A stretch of 5,795 nt of DNA from Microbacteriaceae bacterium (GTDB lineage Bacteria; Actinomycetota; Actinomycetes; Actinomycetales; Microbacteriaceae): positions 1-5,795 of the forward strand of contig JAAYAS010000013.1 of the NCBI GenBank assembly GCA_012719255.1, read 5' to 3'. A program made the translations under genes and the position numbers. Below are positions 1 through 4,234 of this stretch, piece by piece. The stretch's first letter is position 1. Each line of letters starts with the position of its first letter. The notes below the pieces were generated by a model, which did not search any database, had not been told where the DNA came from, and saw nothing but the letters and a program-made list of their open reading frames with translations.

Positions 1-294
1 CACGAGGCCGGTCGCCGCGCCGGCGAAGCCGACGACGAGCGCGGCGCCGACGAGGCCGTAGAACCACGGCGTGCGGCGGAGCAGGCCCGATTCGCGGATC
101 ACCTGGGAGAGCTGGGTGTAGGCGCGCGCGACCGAGGGGAAGTCGTCGGTGCGGGCGTAGGTCTGGCGGAGGGGTCCGAGAGTGCCGGAGAGCCCGGCGA
201 GGGATGCGGAGATGAAGACGCCGTTCGTCGGCCGGGCCGCAGCGGGGTGCCGCCCGGGATGCGCGGGCGGCGGATGCCGATCGCTCCGGCTCAC
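1..294 (-). CDS. Probable fatty acid (acyl-lipid/acyl-CoA) desaturase, N-terminal part, truncated by the window edge
   Basis: About 98 codons are visible on the minus strand; the C-terminal bulk lies beyond position 1. The conserved-looking part reads DFPSVARAYTQLSQVIRESG followed by LLRRTPWFYGLVGAALVVGF. This resembles the N-terminus of actinobacterial membrane fatty acid desaturases: an amphipathic helix with a 'Y-T-x-L-S..V-R-E-x-G-L-L-R-R' pattern, then the first transmembrane helix. The family's His-box iron ligands would lie outside the window, so the assignment rests on N-terminal resemblance from memory. From about position 150 down to 1 nearly every codon ends in G or C, as expected of a real gene. 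The only canonical start in frame after the upstream stop (379-381) is GTG at 292-294. The first 30 or so codons have poorer codon usage and no Shine-Dalgarno, so the start is uncertain. It is divergent from the lyase at 476. If correct, the enzyme adds double bonds to membrane fatty acyl chains. Confidence 0.55.
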   Translation of the reverse strand, partial: MSRSDRHPPPAHPGRHPAAARPTNGVFISASLAGLSGTLGPLRQTYARTDDFPSVARAYTQLSQVIRESGLLRRTPWFYGLVGAALVVGFAGAATGLV

Positions 295-462
295 GCTACG
301 CGACGCGGCCGGTCGCCGTTCACGGCCGATTCGCGAGCGGGCGTGCGTTCGCCGCGAGGGGAGCGGGTTTCCCGGTCCTCACCGGGCGCGGTCGCGGGCG
401 CCGACGACGGTTCTGCATGACGCCGGGAGTCGCATGCTGAGCGGGCGCGACGCCGCCGGTGG

Positions 463-468
463 GAGACT
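463..468 (+). promoter_or_regulatory. Candidate -10 element for the MalY/PatB-like gene
   Basis: The hexamer GAGACT keeps the A at the second position and the T at the sixth position of the TANNNT consensus. It ends seven bases before the ATG at 476, which would place transcription initiation at or next to the start codon, giving a leaderless or near-leaderless mRNA. A weak GGGAG at 461-465 could instead act as a Shine-Dalgarno at 10-base spacing. No -35 element stands out. The rest of the 295-475 gap between the divergent genes shows no clear operator. Confidence 0.25.
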
Positions 469-475
469 GACCCGC

Positions 476-1633
476 ATGACCGAGCTGCGCATCCCCACCC
501 TCGACGAACTCCGCGACCGACGCAGCGAGAAGTGGCGCGCGCATCCCGACGACGTGCTGCCGATGTTCATCGCCGAGATGGACTTCGCGCTCGCCCCCGC
601 CGTGCGCGAGGCGCTCGCCGAGGCGGTCGCGGCCGGCGACACCGGCTACATCCACGGCCCCGACCGCTCGGTGTTCGCGGCGTTCGCCGACTTCGCCGCC
701 GACCGCTGGGGCTGGCGCCCCGACCCGGCGCGCATGGAGCGCTCGGCCGACGTCGGCGTCGTCATCGTCGAGACGCTGCGCCGCGTCATCGAGCCCGGCG
801 ACGGCGTGATCATCATGCCGCCGGTGTATCCGCCGTTCTGGCCGAACACCGAGGAGGCCGGCGGCCGCGTCGTCGAGGTGCCGTTCGTCGCGACCGACGA
901 CGGCCGCGGGCACCGGATGGACCTCGCCGGCGTCGAGCGCGCCCTCGCCTCGGGCGAGGCCCGCGCGGTGCTGCTCTGCAACCCGCACAACCCGCTCGGC
1001 GTCGTGCACACCCGCGCCGAGCTCGCCGAGCTCGCCGAGATCGTCGAGCGGCACGGCGGCGCGGTCGTCAGCGACGAGATCCACGCGCCGCTCGTGCACT
1101 CGGGCGTCGGGTTCACCCCCTACCTCGACGTGTCGGACGCCGCCCGCGCCCACGGCATCGCCGCGGTGTCGGGGAGCAAGGCCTTCAACCTCGCCGGCCT
1201 GAAGTGGGCGGCGTTCGTCGCCGCCTCGGAGCGCACCGACGCGGTGCTGAAGTCGCTGCCGACCTCGGTCGGCTACCGCGGCGGCCTGTTCGGCGAGCTC
1301 GCGAACCGCGCGGCGTTCGAGGATGCGCGGGGCTGGCTCGACGAGGTGCGCGCGGCCGTCGAGCGGAACTTCGCGCTGCTGCGCCGGCTCGTCGACGAGC
1401 TGCTGCCCGGCTGCGCCGTGCATCCGGCGGCCGCCGGCTACCTCGCCTGGCTCGACCTGCGCGCGCTCGAATGGGGCGACGACCCCGCCGCCGTCGCGCT
1501 CGAGCGGGCCCGCGTCGCGCTCTCGAACGGCCCGGCCTTCGGCGCCGAGGGCCGCGGCTTCGCCCGCATGAACCTCGCCTGCGCGCCCGAGCTCGTCGAG
1601 GAGGCGGTGCGGCGCATCGCCGCGGCCCGCTGA
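476..1633 (+). CDS. PLP-dependent aminotransferase-fold enzyme, MalY/PatB family (probable cystathionine beta-lyase / C-S lyase)
   Basis: A 385-residue protein, close to the usual 385-400 for MalY/PatB. These fold-type I, pyridoxal-phosphate enzymes cleave the C-S bond of cystathionine or cysteine conjugates to give a thiol, pyruvate and ammonia; some members are aminotransferases or regulators. Visible family features: N-terminal 'SEKW..HPDDVLPMFIAEMDF' (residues 17-37), typical of the family; GYIHGPD near 57-63; LLCNPHNPLG (166-175) with the cofactor-contacting Asn; SDEIHAPLV (199-207) with the Asp that pairs with the PLP ring nitrogen; SGSKAFNLAGLK (232-243) with the Schiff-base Lys at 235; and ARMNLA (363-368) with the substrate-carboxylate Arg at 364. 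Upstream in-frame ATGs at 182 and 434 exist. I prefer 476 because homology begins there and the upstream residues are Arg-rich filler antisense to the desaturase. It is followed after 69 bp by a reductase with its own apparent promoter. Substrate specificity cannot be read from sequence. Confidence 0.88.
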   Translation: MTELRIPTLDELRDRRSEKWRAHPDDVLPMFIAEMDFALAPAVREALAEAVAAGDTGYIHGPDRSVFAAFADFAADRWGWRPDPARMERSADVGVVIVETLRRVIEPGDGVIIMPPVYPPFWPNTEEAGGRVVEVPFVATDDGRGHRMDLAGVERALASGEARAVLLCNPHNPLGVVHTRAELAELAEIVERHGGAVVSDEIHAPLVHSGVGFTPYLDVSDAARAHGIAAVSGSKAFNLAGLKWAAFVAASERTDAVLKSLPTSVGYRGGLFGELANRAAFEDARGWLDEVRAAVERNFALLRRLVDELLPGCAVHPAAAGYLAWLDLRALEWGDDPAAVALERARVALSNGPAFGAEGRGFARMNLACAPELVEEAVRRIAAAR

Positions 1634-1689
1634 GCGGGCGTCCGCGCGCCGCCGCATCCGGCGCCGCGCCCGTTCTCGGGCGGCGTTCG

Positions 1690-1695
1690 TAGGCT
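1690..1695 (+). promoter_or_regulatory. Candidate -10 element of the aldo/keto reductase (leaderless-type)
   Basis: TAGGCT fits TANNNT and ends exactly seven bases before the ATG at 1703, so the predicted transcription start falls at or within a base or two of the start codon. No purine-rich Shine-Dalgarno of normal strength precedes the ATG (only GGGG at 1696-1699). Together these suggest a leaderless mRNA, common in actinobacteria. No -35 consensus is seen about 17 bases further upstream. The reductase may therefore be transcribed independently of the lyase gene before it. Confidence 0.45.
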
Positions 1696-1702
1696 GGGGC
1701 GC

Positions 1703-2494
1703 ATGACGCACGACGCCATCGGATTCGGGACCTGGCCCTTCCAGGGCGACGACGCGGAGCGCGCCGTCGCCACCGCCGTCGAGGCCGGCTACCGGCTCAT
1801 CGACACCGCGACGAAGTATGGCAACGAGGCGGCCGTCGGCCGGGGCCTGCGCGCGAGCGGCGTCGACCTGCGCGAGCTGCGCATCCAGACGAAGCTGCGC
1901 GGCGACGACCACGGCGACGTGCGCGGCGCGCTCGGCCGCAGCCTCGAGGCGCTCGGCGTCGACGCGCTCGACGCCTGGCTCATCCACTGGCCGCTGCCGA
2001 TGCTCGGCCGCTACCCGGAGGCGTGGGCCGAGATGGTGCGCCTGCGCGAGGAGGGCCTCGTGCGCGAGATCGGCGTGTCGAACTTCCTGCCCGAGCACCT
2101 CGACGCGCTCGAGCGCGCCACCGGGGTGCGGCCGGCGGTGAACCAGATCCAGTGCGATCCGACGATCGCGCGCGGCGGGCTGCGCGACGAGCTGCGGGCG
2201 CGGGGCATCGGCGTGCAGGCGTGGTCGCCGCTCGGCCGCGGCGGCGAGGTGCTGCGCGCCGAACCGGTGCTGCGCATCGCGGCGGCGCGCGGGCTGACGC
2301 CCGCCGAGGTCGTGCTCGCCTGGCACGGCACCCTCGGCATCGTGCCGATCGCGCGCTCGGCGGATGCGGCCCGGCAGCGGCAGAACCTCGCGGCGGTCGC
2401 GCTGCGGCTCGACGCCGACGAGCTCGCCGTGCTCGCGGGGCTGCCGCAGCGCGGGCTCGGCGACTTCGACCCGCGCCTCCGCGACGAGCGCTGA
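1703..2494 (+). CDS. Aldo/keto reductase (AKR5-like, 2,5-diketo-D-gluconate reductase-type fold)
   Basis: A 263-residue soluble TIM-barrel oxidoreductase, slightly shorter than the usual 270-285 because the N-terminal beta-hairpin is missing and the C-terminal tail is short. The family reduces aldehydes and ketones to alcohols with NADPH. The complete catalytic tetrad is visible: Asp34 and Tyr39 in LIDTATKYGNE, Lys64 in QTKL and His95 in LIHWP. Further signatures are EIGVSNF (122-128), PAVNQIQ (144-150) and WSPLGRG (174-180). The C-terminal cofactor phosphate-binding stretch reads VPIARSADAARQRQNL: Arg218, Ser219, Arg224 and Asn228 align with the Lys-Ser-(x4)-Arg-(x3)-Asn pattern of characterised NADPH-dependent members, with Ala217 where Pro is usual. 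In the NQxExHP motif the usual His is replaced by Asp152. The gene is convergent with ALDH-A and lies downstream of the lyase. The physiological substrate is unknown; a role in carbonyl detoxification or sugar-derivative reduction is inference from the family. Confidence 0.9.
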   Translation: MTHDAIGFGTWPFQGDDAERAVATAVEAGYRLIDTATKYGNEAAVGRGLRASGVDLRELRIQTKLRGDDHGDVRGALGRSLEALGVDALDAWLIHWPLPMLGRYPEAWAEMVRLREEGLVREIGVSNFLPEHLDALERATGVRPAVNQIQCDPTIARGGLRDELRARGIGVQAWSPLGRGGEVLRAEPVLRIAAARGLTPAEVVLAWHGTLGIVPIARSADAARQRQNLAAVALRLDADELAVLAGLPQRGLGDFDPRLRDER

Positions 2495-2498
2495 CCGC

Positions 2499-2529
2499 GG
2501 CGGCGCGGCGGTGCCGGCCGCGCGCCGCC
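2499..2529. terminator. GC-rich hairpin between convergent genes, candidate bidirectional terminator
   Basis: A perfect 9-bp stem (GGCGGCGCG at 2499-2507 with CGCGCCGCC at 2521-2529) encloses a 13-base loop. It occupies most of the 39-bp gap between the stop codons of the reductase (plus) and ALDH-A (minus). There is no T-tract on either side, as is usual for actinobacterial hairpins. At this base composition a short stem can arise by chance; position between two stop codons is the main support. Confidence 0.45.
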
Positions 2530-2533
2530 CGCG

Positions 2534-3904
2534 CTACGGGATGCGGATGAGCTTCTTGTTCGCGAACTCGTGGATGCCGAACGAGCCGAGCTCCCGGCCG
2601 ATGCCCGACGCCTTCACCCCGCCGAACGGCAGCTCGGGGGAGGAGCGGCTCACGCTGTTGATCCACACCATGCCGGTGTCGAGGCGGTCGGCGAGCCGCT
2701 TCGCGCGCTCGACGTCGCCGCTGAACACCGCCGCCGACAGGCCGAAGCGGGTGTCGTTCGCGAGCGCGACCGCCGCATCCTCGTCGACGACCCGGTGCAC
2801 GGCCGCCGCCGGGCCGAACAGCTCCTCGCCGTAGGCGACCATGTCGGGGGTGATGCCCGAGAGGATCGTCGCCGGGTAGAAGGCGCCCGGCGCGTCGTCG
2901 ATCTCGGCGCCGAGGTGCACGGTCGCGCCCTTCGCGACGGCGTCGTCGACCTGGGCGCGCAGCTCGTCGCGGGCGGCGAGCGACGAGAGCGGGCCGAGCC
3001 GCGTCGCCTCGTCGCGCGGGTCGCCGGTGGTCCACCCCGCCGCCTCGGCGACGTACTTCTCGAGGAACTCGTCGTAGACCGAGTCGAGCACGATCACGCG
3101 CTTCGCCGAGGTGCACGCCTGGCCGGTGTTGAAGAACCGGCCCGCGGCGGCGCCGGCGGCCGCGGCGTCGAGGTCGGCGTCGTCGAGCACGATCAGCGCG
3201 TCCGAGCCGCCGAGCTCGAGCACGACCTTCTTCATGTGCCGCCCCGCGACCTCGGCGACGGCGGCGCCCGCGCCCTCCGAGCCGGTGAGCGAGACGCCGT
3301 GCACGCGCGGGTCGGCGATGAGCCGGGCGATCTGCGCGTTGTCGGCGCGCAGGTCGATGTAGGCGTCGTGCGGCAGCCCCGCCTCGTGGAACGCGGCGGC
3401 GATCGCGGCGGCCGACTGCGGGCAGCTGCGGGCGTGCTTGAGCAGCACGGTGTTGCCGAGCACGAGGTTCGGCGCGGCGAAGCGGGCGACCTGGTAGTAG
3501 GGGAAGTTCCACGGCATGATGCCGATGAGCGCGCCCACCGGTTCGGTCTTCACCACCGCGGTGCCGCTGCCGGCGACCTCGATCTCCTCGTCGGCGAGGA
3601 ACTCGGCGGCGTGCTCGGCGTAGTACTCGAAGATGCGCGCGGCGAGATCGACCTCGACGCGGGCCTGCGCGATCGGCTTGCCCATCTCGAGGGTGAGCAG
3701 CTCGGCGAGCGGCTCGGTGCGCTCGCGCAGCACTGCGCCGATGCGGGTGGCGACGGCGGCGCGGTCGGCGAGCTCGCGGCGGCGCCAGCGGCCGAACTCG
3801 GCGTCGGCCCGGTCGAGGGCCTCGTCGACCTCGGCGTCGGTCGCGTGCGCGAATTCGGCGACCGTCTCGCCGGTCGCGGGGTTGACGGATGCGTAGCGTC
3901 GCAT
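2534..3904 (-). CDS. Aldehyde dehydrogenase, succinate-semialdehyde dehydrogenase-like (ALDH-A)
   Basis: A 456-residue cytosolic NAD(P)-dependent aldehyde dehydrogenase. Length, the opening MRRYASVNPATGETV and the C-terminal PELPFGGVKASG...REL match the compact GabD1 (Mycobacterium) / Sad (E. coli) group that oxidises succinate semialdehyde to succinate. Active-site residues are all present: oxyanion-hole Asn133 in GIMPWNFPYYQ, Lys156 in LLKHA, general-base Glu230 in VLELGGSD, nucleophile Cys264 in NTGQACTSAKR, and Glu361 in EELFGP. Arg159 lies just after Lys-His-Ala, near the adenosine ribose. The reading frame opens further upstream (to 4075), but I choose the ATG at 3904: homology starts there, and an AAGGAG Shine-Dalgarno sits seven bases before it. 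The gene is convergent with the reductase and divergent from ALDH-B, of which it is a paralogue. 'Succinate-semialdehyde' is a family-level call; other short-chain or dicarboxylic semialdehydes are possible. Confidence 0.9.
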   Translation of the reverse strand: MRRYASVNPATGETVAEFAHATDAEVDEALDRADAEFGRWRRRELADRAAVATRIGAVLRERTEPLAELLTLEMGKPIAQARVEVDLAARIFEYYAEHAAEFLADEEIEVAGSGTAVVKTEPVGALIGIMPWNFPYYQVARFAAPNLVLGNTVLLKHARSCPQSAAAIAAAFHEAGLPHDAYIDLRADNAQIARLIADPRVHGVSLTGSEGAGAAVAEVAGRHMKKVVLELGGSDALIVLDDADLDAAAAGAAAGRFFNTGQACTSAKRVIVLDSVYDEFLEKYVAEAAGWTTGDPRDEATRLGPLSSLAARDELRAQVDDAVAKGATVHLGAEIDDAPGAFYPATILSGITPDMVAYGEELFGPAAAVHRVVDEDAAVALANDTRFGLSAAVFSGDVERAKRLADRLDTGMVWINSVSRSSPELPFGGVKASGIGRELGSFGIHEFANKKLIRIP

Positions 3905-3911
3905 GGCGGGG

Positions 3912-3917
3912 CTCCTT
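3912..3917 (-). promoter_or_regulatory. Shine-Dalgarno of ALDH-A, decides the start
   Basis: On the minus strand AAGGAG lies seven bases before the ATG at 3904. It is a canonical, well-spaced ribosome binding site and rules against the longer frame that begins at 4075. Confidence 0.85.
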
Positions 3918-3920
3918 CGC

Positions 3921-3950
3921 GCCGGCGCCGGCCTCGTCGCCGGCCCCGGC
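3921..3950 (-). promoter_or_regulatory. Strong hairpin in the ALDH-A leader, next to its Shine-Dalgarno
   Basis: The inner stem pairs 3927-3932 with 3939-3944 (GCCGGC on both sides) around a six-base loop. After one mismatch (3926/3945) the outer stem pairs 3921-3925 with 3946-3950, giving 11 pairs in total. The structure begins three bases from the Shine-Dalgarno on the transcript's 5' side. It could influence initiation or RNA stability, or be a by-product of GC-rich sequence; no ligand-binding RNA motif is recognised. Confidence 0.3.
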
Positions 3951-3999
3951 CGGTCGGTGCGCGTCGTCGTCGACGCGCTCGGGCGGGATGCTGCCGCCG

Positions 4000-4005
4000 A
4001 CGGTA
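4000..4005 (-). promoter_or_regulatory. Possible -10 element for ALDH-A
   Basis: The minus strand reads TACCGT, fitting TANNNT. Initiation about seven bases downstream would give an ALDH-A leader of roughly 90 nt that includes the 3921-3950 hairpin. No -35 is evident. The alternative is the TATTCT at 4104-4099. Confidence 0.25.
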
Positions 4006-4097
4006 GCGCGCGCGGATCCGAGCCGGATGGACGGGCCGGGCGGGGCCGGGAGCGGCCCGATCCCGGCGGCTGCACAGCGGCGTCCCAGGTTCATCCC

Positions 4098-4103
4098 TAG
4101 AAT
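4098..4103 (+). promoter_or_regulatory. Probable -10 element of ALDH-B
   Basis: TAGAAT matches TATAAT at five of six positions and lies in a conspicuous AT-rich patch in an otherwise GC-dominated region. Initiation would be near 4110, giving an ALDH-B leader of about 125 nt. No good -35 is seen at 16-18 bases; TGCACA (4071-4076) is partly similar to TTGACA but its 21-base spacing is too long. Confidence 0.5.
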
Positions 4104-4104
4104 A
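4099..4104 (-). promoter_or_regulatory. Opposed -10-like hexamer overlapping the ALDH-B -10
   Basis: Read on the minus strand this is TATTCT (T-A-T at the first three positions and T at the last match TATAAT). It overlaps the plus-strand TAGAAT by five bases. It could drive ALDH-A from the same melted site, with a leader near 190 nt. Overlap is partly forced by the AT-richness of the patch. Confidence 0.3.
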
Positions 4105-4121
4105 ATGAAGACCGTTCGTCA

Positions 4122-4220
4122 ATGCGCCCCCGCGCGACGACCGTCCCGACCCGGGACGCGAAGATGCGCACCGAGTCGGCATCGCGACGAGGCGACGGAC
4201 GTGTCGGCCCATTCAGCTAA
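4122..4220 (+). CDS. Possible 32-codon leader ORF upstream of ALDH-B
   Basis: ATG at 4122 opens a 32-codon frame encoding MRPRATTVPTRDAKMRTESA followed by SRRGDGRVGPFS, ending at TAA 4218-4220. The stop codon sits directly in the ALDH-B Shine-Dalgarno (TAAGGAG, 4218-4224), an arrangement that would let ribosomes finishing the leader affect initiation at 4235. The peptide is Arg-rich, matches nothing I recognise, and contains consecutive CGA CGA codons that are rare in this window. There is no obvious Shine-Dalgarno before 4122, although the predicted transcription start (about 4110) lies only some 12 bases upstream. It may simply be an untranslated leader. Confidence 0.25.
   Translation: MRPRATTVPTRDAKMRTESASRRGDGRVGPFS
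4142..4158 (+). promoter_or_regulatory. Short hairpin in the ALDH-B leader
   Basis: CGTCCCG (4142-4148) pairs perfectly with CGGGACG (4152-4158) around the triloop ACC. It lies inside the possible leader ORF, about 60 bases before the ribosome binding site. It has no U-tract after it, so it is not an obvious attenuator terminator. Confidence 0.3.
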
Positions 4221-4232
4221 GGAGCATTCAGC
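4210..4232 (+). repeat. 8-bp direct repeat flanking the ALDH-B ribosome binding site
   Basis: CATTCAGC occurs at 4210-4217 and again at 4225-4232, with the seven-base TAAGGAG between the copies, giving a 15-base period. The second copy ends two bases before the ATG. It may reflect a local duplication or a recognition site for a protein or small RNA. Confidence 0.6.
4219..4224 (+). promoter_or_regulatory. Shine-Dalgarno of ALDH-B
   Basis: AAGGAG lies ten bases upstream of the ATG at 4235, the strongest ribosome binding site on the plus strand here. It overlaps the TAA that closes the possible leader ORF and is bracketed by the CATTCAGC repeats. Confidence 0.85.
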
Positions 4233-4234
4233 AA

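Larger units (their letters stand above)
3905..4234. other. Divergent intergenic control region between the two aldehyde dehydrogenases
   Basis: This 330-bp stretch holds no convincing full-length gene. From left to right: the ALDH-A Shine-Dalgarno (3912-3917); a strong hairpin in the ALDH-A leader (3921-3950); a possible minus-strand -10 (4000-4005); a GC-rich block; the only notably AT-rich patch nearby, with opposed -10-like hexamers (4098-4104); a 32-codon possible leader ORF for ALDH-B (4122-4220) containing a short hairpin; and the ALDH-B Shine-Dalgarno flanked by an 8-bp direct repeat (4210-4232). TTCAT (4090-4094) and ATGAA (4105-4109) form a 5-bp inverted repeat around the AT-rich patch, a weak operator candidate. 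Confidence 0.6.

Noticed and set aside
182..475. In-frame upstream extension of the MalY/PatB-like gene (ATG at 182, also 434)
   Set aside because: The added residues are Arg/Gly-rich without family similarity and are antisense to the desaturase. Homology begins at 476, where a -10 element is suitably placed.
1635..1672. Imperfect hairpin between the lyase and reductase genes
   Set aside because: Pairing is interrupted by a bulged middle section, and such stems arise easily at this base composition. It is not strong enough to call a terminator.
320..2326. Minus-strand 668-codon frame antisense to the lyase and reductase
   Set aside because: Low-complexity Arg/Ala/His-rich sequence spanning two well-supported genes on the other strand.
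3905..4075. 57-residue N-terminal extension of ALDH-A starting at 4075
   Set aside because: Pro/Arg/Ser-rich and outside the family alignment. A well-spaced AAGGAG directly precedes the ATG at 3904.
1980..4094. Long minus-strand frame of about 700 codons overlapping ALDH-A and the reductase
   Set aside because: Very Arg-rich, low-complexity translation typical of a shifted frame in high-GC DNA. The ALDH-A frame in the same place carries all catalytic motifs.
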